From assembly GCF_003265705.1 (NCBI RefSeq), contig NW_020312966.1:23295962-23359961 (forward strand): a stretch of DNA of 64,000 nucleotides, given 5' to 3'. The notes beneath the pieces were generated by a model. That model had not been told where the DNA came from and did not search any database. It saw only the letters and a list, made by a program, of their open reading frames with translations. Of this stretch, positions 45,446-57,925 are shown piece after piece. The position numbers were made by a program, and so were the translations under genes. The stretch is from Callorhinus ursinus. Lineage: Eukaryota > Chordata > Mammalia > Carnivora > Otariidae. Each line of letters begins with the position of its first letter. Position 1 is the stretch's first letter.

Positions 45446-46378
45446 AAAACACAAAATTCAGCATGCTAATGTCTACATAAATAAAGATAAAAATCACCCT
45501 GTATCAGGAATCTTGACAATCACGGACAATGAATTTTCTTTTAAAACATTCCTAAGTTGGTCACACAGACCAGAATCACCAACATTTAGAATCTGTCTTT
45601 CAAAAAAGAGGTAAACATCTTATACACTATCTCAGGAAGGGTAAAGTTGGACAGTGGAAAAATTCACCTATATCATGAGGCCAAATTCTTCCCTATTCTA
45701 CCAAAAGGGGCTATGGATCTGCTGCCACAAAGGGAAAAGGGCTATTCAGCATCCACATTAGATCATCCACTTGATCAGTCTGTCCATTCAGATGGACCAA
45801 ACCACTAAGCTACTGCTCGCCTCTCTGGCTAGCTCTATGACCCTCAATACCAATTTGTCCGTATGTCCTCAGACACAGTGTACACACACATCCTAGCCAA
45901 GTGTTGTGTGGACATCCCCTGCCCATCTCACTGTATCTATAAAAACAGAGATTCACAATTCAACACCCAACTGAAATAAACCTAAATAAAGAATTCTAAG
46001 TGACCAGTTTTTCACTTATGGCACAGAGAACTGTCTCTAAAAACACAAAACAAAATTAAATAAAGCACTCGTGAACAGAGCCAGAGGCTGGTTTTACCAG
46101 TCGGCCCCCAACCCTACATAGGCTGCAAGTGACAGAAGTCAGTTTCATTCCTTTTGACAAATTCTGCAGGCATCATCCATTTCATTTACAAGCTAGGGAA
46201 GCCAGGTCACAGAGGGCCTGAGCAATGAATTCACAGCTTTATGAAACTAGAAATTAAGGCTCCTATCTCAACCTTTTTAAACAAGAAGACAATTTGTAAA
46301 GGCACTCGGATCATGCCTACATGTTTACCATACTTTAATTTGGGGGCGGGGGATTTCTATAAATCCAATAATGGATTT
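45446..46378. other. Unique sequence, nothing recognised
   Basis: No repeat family or open frame of interest. Confidence 0.4.
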
Positions 46379-46390
46379 AAAAATAGATGA

Positions 46391-46594
46391 AGAGGGGGGC
46401 ACCTCTGTGGCTCAGTCATTAAGCGTCTGCCTTCGGCTCAGGTCATGGTCCCAGGGTCCTGGGATCGAGCCCCACATCGGGCTCCCTGCTCCACAGGAAG
46501 CCTGCTTCTCCCTCTCCCACTCCCCCTGCTTGTGTTCCTTCTCTCGCTGTGTCTCTCTCTGTCAAATAAATAAATAAAAGCTTTTAAAAAAAAT
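46391..46594 (+). mobile_element. CAN-SINE, sense
   Basis: Head gggcacctctgtggctcagt, body with cttcggctcaggtcatggtc and B-box-like gggatcgagcccc, long CT-rich zone (cccactccccctgcttgtg), AATAAATAAATAAAAGC and an A tail. Target duplication aaaaatagatga at 46379-46390 and 46595-46606. Confidence 0.94.
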
Positions 46595-46617
46595 AAAAAT
46601 AGATGATGAAACAGAGG

Positions 46618-46682
46618 GGATGAATAGATAGCTGATGATGATAGACAGATGATGATGATAGACAGATAGATGATAGATAGAT
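46618..46682. repeat. (GAT/GATA)n microsatellite
   Basis: Imperfect gatgat, gacaga and gatagata units immediately 3' of the SINE, probably grown from the duplicated atagatgatg target. Confidence 0.9.
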
Positions 46683-46689
46683 GGACAAA

Positions 46690-49600
46690 TAAATAAATCA
46701 AGACTTGAAAAAAGCATATTAAGGGTGAAATTCAAGATCAGTTGAAAGTCAACCAAAGCCAGGGCTGCTCATGTCTCTGACTTCTGGGGAAAAGAGGTAT
46801 GTGTCAAAGACATTACATGTCAAATGTACTAGTGCCCATCAAACCTTTCTTAGCAATAAGGGAATATTCACCATTGACTTAGACTAAGTCACTTGTCTGG
46901 TGATCCTGGCAGCAAACGTCAGAAAATGTTGCCCTTCACTTTATCTGTTACTGACACTTGACCAGAGCGTTTTTCTTTCTTCACCAGAGAAAAGAGAAAG
47001 TCAACTTAGTGGAGGAGGTGGGGCTGTCAGAAGGATGATGGGAAAACACACACATTTTGAAAATGAGGGACTGCCCGCACTGAGTCCATACACTCCCTGT
47101 TCCGAACACTTGGGACAGGTTATTATTATCCTAGCATGATTCACAGAGAGCTCACTCCTTCTGCTAGCATGGAAACAAGCTGAAAGTCTATGACATCCCA
47201 TCCAAGCACATATCTAGCCCTGCCCACCCAGGGGTCTCACTGCTGTCTGAAAGAGCATCCCTTCTTTGGCCTGAAAGATGCAACCAGCAAGCTTTTTGGA
47301 GAGGAAGGAGAATGGGAGTTTTGATTGTCATTGAGTGGGGCTAAATTTTGCAGCTGTCCCCATGGTACAGAGTGGGGACAGAAGGAATTAGAGATTCCAC
47401 TCCAATGCAGTCTTTGGGAATTTAGGAAGATGGGGAAAATATGTAGAGGATGCACGATTTTCCATGGAGAAGGACAGGGACAATGCCCATATACCCTAAA
47501 CTGTATTTCCCCAATAAACATCAGTGTCAAACAACTAAGAGAGAGAGCATTTGCCACTGGAGCTCGGAGAGAGCCCCGCCTGTGGGGTGCAAGAGCAGGA
47601 AATGTCAATTGTCTTGAAGGCTGTGAATGATTCCATTAGATAAACAAGGGTACCCCGGGTTGAGGGCACAAGCTGAGTGAAATGTGCATTTGGAAAAGAA
47701 TGAGCCTGTCAGTCCGACCCCACCAGAAAGGCTGTGTTCTCCACTATACTCTGTCCTCTCAGCTGGAAGGGAGACAGGAGAGGAAAAGTGAGGGGACAGT
47801 TAGGATGTTGGTTTTCAGGATTAACGAGAGTGTGCTCACTCGGACAGAGCCAACAGTAATGGCCTCGTGTCCCTGCAATGCACTCAGGCCAGGAGCATCA
47901 TTTCTATAAGAGATCCCTTTGTGTCATACACTACCGAGAGTTTCCCCCCACCCCATGATCACAGATTCTGCTTGCCACCTCTCCAGGTATTCTGAAAAGG
48001 ACACAAAAGACCTAATTGGAAAAAGCTACAATTATTCTTGACATTTTAGAATGCACCTCTGCCATGTTCAGAATGTTCCATCATAGACTTTAAAATGTGA
48101 ACTCATATAGGAGAAAGTCTGGACTGAAGTCTTCTTTTGAAATGAAAGCTCACCTGTATCCAAGTTTGCCTCAACTTAAAACAGATTTTGGCAACTAATT
48201 GGAAGGTCTTCATCTTACCCAAGTGAAAAGTATCAGTCACTCCTTTTAGCTTTATACTGGTTTATTGTTGATTGAAAAGAAGTGAAATTAGGAAATATAG
48301 TTTTTTTTTGGTTTTTTTTTTTGGTTAAGAGGCTAGAGGGAAATGTGTCACTCAGGTGAGCTCTAGGTGCAAGCTTATTAATGATTTATTTTCTTCTTTA
48401 TACTTGTCTGCATTCTCCAATTTTTCTTTAACAAGCATTTGTTACTTTTATATTTAGAAAAAAATTGTCCAAAAAAGAAAGAAAAATATGACCATTAATC
48501 CTTAACTTGGCAAAGGAATGGAAATAAAACAGAAAGCCAAAATGCCCAAGTGTTAACAGTGATTGGCTTCAACAGGAAAGTGAGCATTGCCTTTTTCTTT
48601 TTTTCTTACAATTCTTCTATATCTTTCAAACTTTCTACAAAGAATAAGTATTTTTAATTAATAAATAGTTTGAGGAACAAAGAAAAATTGGAAAGAAAAT
48701 GTTGTCTTATTTAATGTTAACTATCTGGAAATTAAAGTAAAAGACTGTAACTATTTAATTGGAAGAAAGCTGAGTGGGCAGGTCCCACAGAGCTTACTGG
48801 GGACAAAGGCAAGGACTCACGAGCACCTGCTTGTAGTCAGCCTTGGTGTTGGGCAGTTCTCAAGGTCACCTACAAAAGCTGTTCTCCAAAATATCTGTTC
48901 TTTCCTAAAGGAGCACCCACACCAGCCTGCTACTGTCTCTCAGGTTCTTGCTGTTAAAGTCATTTCTTCAGCTTCTAGAAATGTGTTCTCTGGAATCCCC
49001 CCCTCTGAAAATACCAGTGTCCTTGGAAGGGGACTAGCGGCCAGCAGCAAATCAGAGAAGTTGAATTTGCCATGGAGAGAACACAGATCTAGACTTCAAG
49101 GTCAGGGAGTAGTAGTAGTGGAATCTTGCACACAATCTTTAACTTCTTTTGAAATTGATTCCCTTTTCTAGAAAATGAAGGGGTGGACTTAGAATCCCTC
49201 ATGGGTCTTCCTAGATCTAAATTGTGTTCAAGGCAGGCATGGAGGGAAAAAGAAAAATTCAGGAGCCTGGGAAATTGCTGAGGAGCGTGGTCAACACAAG
49301 AGAACTAGCCATGGTCATGAGTCCCCCCAAAGGAGATTATCCCCTCAAAGAAAAACTCTATTCTTTCAACAATTTTTTTCTGAGTTGGTCTTATTCCTGA
49401 GTCAAGAGCCTCGGTCTAATTTTCAATGTCAAGAGACCATAATATTATATGAGGTTTTTTTTAAGTGACTTATTTTCTAGAGGAACTACTGAGAGTGCTC
49501 CTTCTATCAGGATTCCTATAAAATGGAGATTTTAAAATATGTGGTTGTTCTCCCAAATGCTTACATGAGCGAGCTCCCAGCTCCCCGTCAGCTGATGGAC

Positions 49601-49950
49601 AGAACAGGGTAATGGGGGGTTCTTTCTAACAACGAATTCATCAGAAATGAGAGTGAGCGGAAAACACACACCTAAATAGTGGGCTTTTCTGTGAGGAAAA
49701 AGGAAGGGTTTATTTATTCTCCTCTGTAGGAAACAAAGAAATTTATTAATGAGGAAGGAAAAAGGGAGTACCATTTTAAGAGGAATGAATCAAGGACAGG
49801 AAGAAAAAGAAAAAACAAGCACTTCCCTAGCGAATGACCTTATTATTTTAGAAGAAAAATATGTTCATGTTTTGAATGCATTTTATGCTGCTACACTATT
49901 ATCTTTCTAGAGAACCAATTCGGATCACATTAAATGCATCAACATGCCAT
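46690..49950. other. Mostly unique sequence
   Basis: The longest frames are 47237-47608 (-, 123 codons) and 47325-47630 (+, 101 codons), overlapping and without known domains. Positions 48380-48480 and 48590-48660 both resemble a common L1M-type 3' tail (ttctttatacttgtctgcat; ttacttttatatttag). Positions 49110-49215 are weakly MIR-like. Confidence 0.35.
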
Positions 49951-50530
49951 AAAATAAATCCTACAGCTTTTAGCGATGGACCACTCTCTCTTGGATTGCC
50001 ACCCTGCCTCTCACTGCATGAATGGCTGCACATTGAGCCCCACAACGAAAGCTGATCTTGTTCCTAAAATTTAAAAATTTGCTTTTACCAATTCCTCCTT
50101 TTCATTATCAAGTTTCTGACCCTGATTCGTCACAGCCCCACTGGCTAGACTTCTCCCCAACTAGATTAACTGAATTGTAAAAATCGCTCAGTGGAAACTG
50201 AAAGCCTAAAATAAATTGAGATGATTCATTCTAGAGCCCCTTGCTATTTTCAGACTTTTGGACAGAATCGCTGACATTCAGAAGTAATAAATGAGCCTGA
50301 CTTGACACCTTGATTTGTTAACTCAGAGAGGTCCACGGCCAGTCCCAGACTGGATTCATGTGGAGTTCAATGATGCAAAGGTGATTAAGAGGGAAAAGTT
50401 TGTCACATCACTTTTAGAGTTTTAGAAGCCAATTTCTCAAGTGTTTTTTGACATAGCTAGCCCAGCAATATTCTTAAAGGATTCCCAAAGCAGACTGCTA
50501 AGAATAATAGAATCAGTAACTCATATGGCT
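49951..50530. other. Candidate conserved non-coding block
   Basis: Repeat-free, with balanced composition, several retained CpGs and no frame. It could be a conserved element, but only comparison with other mammals would show it. Confidence 0.25.
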
Positions 50531-51105
50531 AGAAATTTTTAAATTTTTTTAATTAAAAAAAAAAAGGCAAGTCAACCATTCCTCTGGAACACTTGACCAG
50601 ACAACTGAGCTATAAAGTCATGGTCAATCTTTAAAAGGTAAACAACTGACCAACCACTTAACAGGACATACTTTGAGTAGTTTTTCCAGCAGTGTTGGTG
50701 AACTTAGACTGTTTTGTCTGCACTATCCTTAGTGTTTTCACCTGACCAAGCTAAATATTTTTAAAATAGTCAAGCAAGGCCCAGGGCAAGGTGTTGGCCT
50801 CCAGGGACTAATTTACATAAGCAGTGATAGCCTGATAGACCATGGGTGTGATGGTAAGCCCTCAGTGATTCACCAGGGTGCCACCAAACCTGAAAGCCCA
50901 AACCTCAAAGTTCACAGAACTATTTCAATGCTACACTATGACAATGGAACAACCATCAGAAGAGAGAAGTACTGGAAAAAGAAATTTTTAACTTTTCCCT
51001 TTTCAAGTGATCTGTTTTTTTGTTGTTTTTTTTGTTTTGTTTTTTTGACATATATCCAAAATATACTATGAACCAAAACCTGGGTTGATTTTTCTCAGGC
51101 TAATA
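50531..51105. other. Unique sequence, T- and A-rich tracts
   Basis: Homopolymer-rich tracts at 50538-50564 and 51015-51046. Nothing else recognised. Confidence 0.4.
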
Positions 51106-51109
51106 ACAG

Positions 51110-51240
51110 CATAGACCCAGCTAACACCTATAGATTGCCTACATGTACCAGACACTCCTTTTAATAGTTTGTGTGTATTAACTCATTTAACCCAAGCCAA
51201 CTACATCTGTCTTATTTCAACCAGATTCCAGTGCTAGGTT
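51110..51240 (-). mobile_element. MIR-like fragment, antisense (tentative)
   Basis: agctaacacctatagattgcc, taccagacactccttttaatag and gtattaactcatttaaccc follow the reversed MIR/L2 end. Confidence 0.45.
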
Positions 51241-52515
51241 GATCATCAAGAGAAGTAGATAAAAGGATTCCTACCCTAGGCTATGGCCTTTAAAGGGCCT
51301 CAGACTGTCCCTCTTCCAGCCCTGTCCCTCCCCATACAGGCTATTGGGTCCCAAGAACCAAGAAAATATGCCCACTTGGAGCCCATACTCCCCCTCTAGA
51401 CCACACTCCTGGTACCAAGACTATAGATTCTCTGCCAAAGCAGCATGGAGCCTGCTTCCCAAACCAGAACTTCCTCTTACCTGGGAGCAGATAGCTGTCG
51501 ACTGGATGGGTTGAAATGGATGTGAAGAAATTAATTATTTAATTGATTGATTAGCATGCAAATCCTAGTACATGGGTTGTTTGGAATCTCTTCTGGTTAT
51601 GAGAATTGATCTTTACCTCCTGATTCCACATCTGTCTCCTAAAAAGGTGAAGCTGTTAAATTCCAGTTAAGGTGTGTGATAAATCACACTACAGAAAAAG
51701 GAACTCAGTGGACACAGGCTTGTGACAGCGACATTTTCTTTGAGGGGGAGAGAAAAGGAGTCTAAATTCTTAACCACTTTTTAAGAGTGTTTAAAAGCTC
51801 CCTTTTCTGAGAGGGTCCCTCTTCCAATAAAAGTTAACTTTGCTTTTCAAAAAAAATATGCCCAGCCTTCTCAGTTAGCAGACAGAATATTAACCGAATA
51901 CCCAAATACCTTTCCATCCTTTGGCCTCCTGTGGTAGACGCAATAGTTTATGTCCTAGTTATTTCAGCCAGGGCCTTCCTGATTGTTTTATGACTTAATT
52001 ACAGTGATTACATCATGTTTTTAGACTATGCCAGCCCAGCACAGTGCAAGTTTTCTATCACACCCTGAATATAAGAATCAGTGGAATGTTTGCTGGATAC
52101 AAAACCAACTAATAAGGCTGTGACCGTGAAGCAGTAAGCTTTTCCAAGAAGCCATATAAAATCATTACTGGAGGAGACTGTATCTCGTTCAGCCAGACTG
52201 GGTGTCTGCTTTTCAATCTGGAGACTTCAAATAGATCCAACAGTTCCCTTGGTCCTCATCTAAGGAAAGCTCAGAGGCCAGGACCCCTTGTTTGTTCTCA
52301 TCACTATGAGAGGCAGCAGCAATCTAGGGGGAGAAAATGCCAGAAGACTCTCATGTAACTAGCTGTACTCAAAAATAAAAATGGGATTTTTTTTTTTTCT
52401 TTCTGGGATTTGCTTCAAACGTTGCAGGCAACCAGCCAGTTTATATGAGCACAAGCCTAGGCCCAGATTCAAGCACAGCCCGGTCTCATGTCGCTGGGTT
52501 GACTGCGCAAGCATG
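51241..52515. other. Unique sequence, nothing recognised
   Basis: No repeat families or frames of interest. A poly-T run lies at 52386-52399. Confidence 0.4.
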
Positions 52516-52523
52516 TTTTTGAA

Positions 52524-52725
52524 CAGAGCTTCTCAACAGAGGATGAGTTGACAGCCCAGGGGACATTTGGCAATGTCTAGAGACATTTTTGCTGGTCACA
52601 GCTCAGAAAATGAGGAAAGGATGACACTGCTATCTTGTAAAGAGTCTGCAGTGCACACAAGAGCTCCTCACAACAATGGACCATCCGTCCTCACACGCCA
52701 ATAGTCCCAAAGCTGAGAAACGCTG
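52524..52725 (+). mobile_element. MER20-like hAT-Charlie MITE, sense
   Basis: cagagcttctcaacagagga, aggggacatttggcaatgtc, tagagacatttttgctggtc, gtgcacacaagagctcctcacaac, ccaatagtcccaaagctgag follow MER20 in order; terminal cagagcttctcaac and gctgagaaacgctg are inverted. Non-coding. Confidence 0.82.
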
Positions 52726-54440
52726 TTTTAGAGGAACAAAGGTACAAGAAAAACAGCCACCAAATGCTGCTCACATTGAAATTTCAATGGTTTCTCCTCT
52801 CAGGTATCACTACCTGCACACAGCAAGAAACACTTAGATTGTTTATGGAGTCAGGCTAGGACCACAGAAATTAAACTTGTGGGTGGTACAGAACTCAAGT
52901 TAACTCTGTGTTGCTGTATATAACACCTTCCCCTATGGAGATCAACATGATTTTCAGAAACAGTTATTCCCCTGGGAGAGGAAACTGGGAGTCAGAGGGA
53001 TCTTCATTTCACAGATGAGAAAACAGGGGGCTAAAAGAGGTTGTCATTTGCTCAAGGTTGTTCAGTGAATCAGGTTTAATGCTCAGGAAGCCAGGGAAGG
53101 CCAGACGTTGGAGAGAAGAATCCTGAAAGAATGTAAAAGGACAGAACAGGGCTCTCAGCTGGATACCATCTAAGTGACACATCGTTTCCACATCCCAAAC
53201 CCCTGGTGTCAAGAAAAGCAGGGTTTTCTGTGATGGGCAGCTTACGGTTCTCCCTGGAATCATCAGCCCCAGAAGAGTCCCCTGCCCCTCCCCACCAGCC
53301 CAAGAGTCCTCACCTGACAAACCCAATTCCCAGTGCTCTTCTCCAGATGTTTATACTGTCAAATGATTTAATGGACTGCAGAGATGAGTTGGTCTGTTCG
53401 TTAAAATAGTAATCATAATGAAAAAGACAGACGACATCTGCCCTTATCCTCTGTCAGTCTGCCATATCTATGTACCTCCTTCCTATCAATCACCATACTA
53501 TGCATTATGTAAATACCAAAGATGAAATGTCAGCCTATGTATCTAATTGTTCCTGTGTGCCATATGGGAATATGACTGGTGGGCCCTGCTGTTCCCCTTT
53601 ACAACCAGCATTAATTGGCATCTTTGTTATCTAGCCATGGAGATTCTGTTTAGAATGGCTTTAAGGGAAACATGATTCAGGCTGATTCTTACTCAAAGGA
53701 AAAAAAAATGCAGAGAAATCTCAGAAACTTTATCATCCTACTAACATCTGATCAAAAACTTTCATGAACACAGTCATTTACTATATTTATTAATACAGGA
53801 ATCCAAAAAGCCTAGAAATGATCATTTTTGAATTCTCCTCCCCCCCCCAAAAATAGGGACCCTATAGAAAGAGGTGAAGTATATTACAGATAACTGGGGA
53901 AAACAAAATGGAGGTGTCATTTTCTCCCTCTAATTCCTGGGATACCTGCATTTGTGCATGTTTAAGGATAAAATCATGAATGTCAGTATAAGAACAGACT
54001 TCAGAAGTCCTAGAAATTTAGAAATCTACTGGGGCACGAATCTACATAAGATATCTCCAATAACAAGATTTACGTCTCTGCTTTAGTACTTTCACTGAAG
54101 AGGCATTCACTGCTTAACAGGGTTCCACTCAGATGAAAGTAATTTAAAAGCATCAAAGAAACAAACCCTGAAATGTCCCAGTGTACTCACCATGGTTAGA
54201 CGGTATTATCAAAAATTCCCTATTCATAAACTCCCCCGTCCAACTTTCTTAAAATGAAAATGATATTGAAACTACCTTCAAACCCCTATAGAAGTAATCA
54301 GTCTTGTCTTATTTGCAAATATACACGGTATATAAATTAACTTACTTTCATCATGGAGGACAAGGAATTTTTAACATATTCCATGTTGGGAGTAAAGATC
54401 TCCCCTACCCCAAAATATGCTCTGTCCTGTCCTCCCACCA
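52726..54440. other. Mostly unique; MIR-like fragment at 52985-53095
   Basis: Positions 52985-53095 (cttcatttcacagatgagaaaacagg, ttgtcatttgctcaaggttg) resemble a reversed MIR core. Overlapping 67-105 codon frames on both strands at 53009-53409 have no known domain. The remainder is unassigned. Confidence 0.4.
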
Positions 54441-54465
54441 AAAAAAAAAAAAAAAAAAAAAAAAA
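54440..54465. repeat. Poly(A) run, about 26 A
   Basis: No retrocopy or flanking duplication could be recognised around it. Sequence to 54850 is unassigned. Confidence 0.9.
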
Positions 54466-54864
54466 TCTATGACTGCAGTGGTGAGTGGTAAGCTAATTGC
54501 CAACATAGAGCTCAGTCCTGAAAATTCCAAAGTTCTAGTTGGTTCCATATTCAAAATGACCCATATAAGGTACTAGGAAAAAATCCATATAAGGCCACTG
54601 TGGGAAATAAAGTCCCACAACTCATGAAATGAGATAAATAGCAAATGAGACTACCTGTGACATTTGCAATAAAAGTTATATTTTCTTACACAAGATAAAC
54701 CGTTATCATCATGTATACACCTGGAGGTTCTCTCCTGCCCCACTGAAACACAACTACAGACGTGAGAAGAGTCGTCTCTGTTCTGTATTTATGCCGAAGG
54801 TTGGTAAGAAGTTACCATGTTGCCCCTAGGTTTTCTCTCCTTGCTTATCTGAAAAAGTGCAAGC

Positions 54865-55828
54865 AGACAGCACTGGGCTGCCGCTGCCACTGCCACCATG
54901 GAGCCAGCCCCTGGGAGGCCCGAGGGTCTGTGACCTCAGTGGGCAAGAGGTCAAAGTCACTTCCACTCCTCGAGGATCCTGGCCTTGGTCAGCCCGTGGA
55001 CTACTGGGGTGGAAACAGGAAGCCATGCATGTGGTTCACAGCCCTCTTGCAAGAGCCATCCTGAAGGTCTCACCAAGGTCAGGTGACACTTCAGAATGGG
55101 AGACAAGCCAATTTGGGAGCAAGACTGGATCCAGTTTCCTTCAACATCACCACCAGTTCTTTGATAATGAAAGAATCCAACTAGGTGCAACTTATATTGA
55201 CACATCCCACCTTACATGGGAAGACAGCAACTCCTGGGGAGAGCAGCTCCGTTCCAGAAAATCCCACAGCCTGTGCCAGACACCTGCATCATCAGCATGG
55301 TTGTGGGCCAATTCAAGGTCGATGAAGACCCCATTATGGGGTTCCACCACATGTTCCAATTAAAGAATGTCAACGATGCCTGGGTTTGCAACAATGACAT
55401 GTTCAGGCTTGCCCTGCACAACTTCAGCTGACCTCCTCCCAGCTGGGTGCTCTTCCCATTTCCTCCCCCCTCCACTTCCCGACACTATTCACACTTGTGC
55501 AGATGCTCCAAATACCACCCACAACGGAGGGTTGCAGTGGGAGTGGGCACAGCGCACACTACCCAGGTATCATGCGTGATGACTGCATGCTGGACCAGTT
55601 GCATCTGACAGAAGCTGGCATTGTCCCAGCACATGCTTTGGGAAGACTTCAGTAACGCAAAAGGTTTTCTTCTTCTTCTTCTTCTTTTTGTAATCTACTG
55701 ACAAGTTGCTCTAATAACCCCCCAAAAAAGGGAAAGAGAAAGCAGCTGCCTCACCACCCAGATATTGATTTGTTCAGATGTTTCAATGCCTCATGATACA
55801 ATAAAACCATGAAAATTTTCTCTAAAAA
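54865..55828 (+). pseudogene. NUTF2: NUTF2 processed pseudogene
   Basis: An intronless retrocopy of nuclear transport factor 2, the small Ran-GDP import factor. It has 5' UTR-like sequence from 54865 and an ATG at 55096 (MGDKPIWEQ). A one-base insertion shifts the frame after about nine codons. The coding remnant runs to TGA at 55429-55431, about 48 bp shorter than the usual 127-codon gene because of deletions in the middle. C-terminal residues are clear: [19 protein letters not shown] and [19 protein letters not shown]. The 3' UTR runs to AATAAA at 55800-55805. A 14-bp target duplication gaaaaagtgcaagc lies at 54851-54864 and 55983-55996. The copy is non-functional. Confidence 0.95.
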
Positions 55829-55982
55829 AAGAAGAAGAAGAAGAGGAGGAGGAGGGAGGGAGGAAAGAAGGAAGGAAGGAAGGAAGGAAGGAAGGAAGGA
55901 AGGAAGGAAGGAAGGAAGGAAGGAAGGAAGGGAGGAAGGAAGGGTGGGAGGGAGGGAGGGAGGGAGACAGGAAGGAAGGAAG
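55829..55982. repeat. (GAA)n/(GAAG)n/(GGGA)n microsatellite grown from a poly(A) tail
   Basis: A purine-only array starts right after the NUTF2 polyadenylation site and ends exactly at the downstream target duplication (55983). The array therefore occupies the place of the retrocopy's poly(A) tail. Long low-complexity frames on both strands here (for example 55809-56006) are artefacts. Confidence 0.96.
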
Positions 55983-55996
55983 GAAAAAGTGCAAGC

Positions 55997-57105
55997 CATC
56001 CATTAGGGTTAAAGAGATAACATTAAGGAATGCAGCTGTACCGTTGTATAGTAGATTACTCTGGCCTGTGCTTAATCTAGGGCCTTGTTTAAAAGAGCTT
56101 TTTGATTTTAATTAAAATAAAATGGGCCCTGGAAGAAAACGCGTCTCCTCCAGCGAGGATTGTCTTCAGCTTGTTCTCTGTAATTTTGCCCATTGCACTG
56201 CTGGTTGTTGCTTTTTCCACAGCTCTTAAATGGTGTCTAAATTGACCAGCTCTGTTGCCAAGGAAACAGACAGGACAATGCTAATAGAAGCTACTTAGGA
56301 CACACTGTGAAAAGCTTAGAAATAAAATTGTTTGACATGAAAGGCACTGTGTCAGCAGCCAGGCAACTCTGTTAAAGGCTGCTCTAAGCAGAAGATGGTT
56401 GTATGTCTCCCCCTACTCTTTCCCCGCAAAATCTCTCCTAGAAAATGGATTCTGTCCTAGGAGCTTGGATGGCTTTTTCCTATCAGAATCACTTTGTTTT
56501 TCTGACTCGAAGTAGAGAAAAATCTTCATGTTGTGGATCTGAAGTACCCAGAATAGACTTCAATTTATACCCATGGAAATAAGCTGCTTTTTTTTTTCTT
56601 CTTTCTAGCAACAAAGTCCCTTCCCCTCATGAATAAATTGCAAATAGTCTTCTGAATTTTCTAAGATTGTTAATTAAAACCCACTTGATTTAAGCTGCTT
56701 CTTCCATTTTGCACTCACAAACCATAAATTATGGAGGAGGTCAAAGAATGAATGGCAATTTGACATGAAGAGGTTGATTTATTGCTTCAGAAGGAGTTTT
56801 ATACCAGATGTGGCAGGAGTCATAAATTAAATGCTAAATGTTATGTATTATTATGCTTTCAGGAATATAAATGTGTCTAAAATGCTATGCAGGTGGAATG
56901 ATAAAAATATGAATCTACTCTCCTGGCAATTTTAAAAGGCCCTTTAAAGCTGTCAAAAAGAAAGTAAGCTGAAAAACAATCTAGATGAGCCCCTCAGATG
57001 CCTTTCACAGCATGCCCCTGGTTTATAAAAGTAACCCTTTCCTGTAATACGCTGGACATTGGCTTCTGCTGGCTTGGGTGGGGAGAAGAGATAAAGAATT
57101 CTTTC
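55997..57105. other. Candidate conserved non-coding block with RFX X-box-like site
   Basis: About 1.1 kb of unique, repeat-free sequence. gttgccaaggaaac at 56254-56267 closely matches the palindromic RFX X-box (GTTNCCATGGNAAC type). AT-rich homeodomain-like cores occur at taattaaaa (56129, 56672) and cataaatta (56724). No coding frame is present. Enhancer function is inference only. Confidence 0.3.
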
Positions 57106-57111
57106 ATCTAA

Positions 57112-57147
57112 AATGAGAGAGAGAGAGTGAGAAAGAAAGAAAAAAGA
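57112..57147. repeat. (GA)n-rich simple repeat
   Basis: gagagagagagagtgagaaagaaag and adjoining A-rich purine tract. Confidence 0.8.
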
Positions 57148-57920
57148 TTCAGGGAGCTCTGTGCTGCCGAGACATCAGGACATGCATCCAAATCATTATT
57201 CCTCCTCCACTCCTCTGCAGATGACCATAATTTAATTTATCCAACCTCATTTGAAAGCCAATCTGGACAGGATTGAACTTGCCTCACTTTACCTAGCTGC
57301 TGCCGTGGCTGGAATTATTGGGCTTAAAGTGTAACAACAGGACAAGTTCAGGTACATGAAAGCTTGGAGCTGCAAATAACGGCAGGAGGAAAATTCACCA
57401 GGGGGCAGGAGTTGTAAATGGAAGGACTCTGCTCTGAGTGGCAGTCAGTCCATTCTGACCCGCAGCCAGGTGCCAGAAGCGAAGGTAAGGGCTGATCATC
57501 AGTTCATGCCTGGGATGAGAGTACGTCAGACACAAATGCAGAAAAGGTGATCTCACTCCAGCTGCCCTTATCCGAGCACCCACCCGTGCTTCTCTCCTAA
57601 TTCCCTATCCCTCCAAGGTCCGGACACACACTGTCTAATTCATTCAAGATTTCCACCGAGATGTCCCACTCAAGCATGCTTTCTCCAGGTTTGAAAATCA
57701 ACTCCCCATCTAGTGGGTACACTAGCCCTCCGAGGTGTAAACACACAGTTGCGTCCTTGACACAAGAGTCTGATCCACCATGGTTTCTCACTAGATGCCC
57801 GTGAGAAACATGAACCAGCTGCATCATGATGGAGACGCAAAGGCACACACAGACAGGAGGACATGTGCTGAAGGACACTGTGAAGAAAAGAAAGGGTCTC
57901 ACCAGCATTTAGTGCTCTGA
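57148..57920. other. Unique sequence, nothing recognised
   Basis: Minus-strand frames at 57395-57583, 57597-57908 and 57670-57864 have no recognisable domains. Confidence 0.4.
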
Positions 57921-57925
57921 AGAAG

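Noticed and set aside
54857..55363. 168-codon plus-strand frame
   Set aside because: It runs out of frame through the NUTF2 retrocopy 5' UTR and coding remnant.
55751..56006. Low-complexity frames rich in Ser/Pro or Arg/Gly/Lys on both strands
   Set aside because: They are translations of the GAAG microsatellite.
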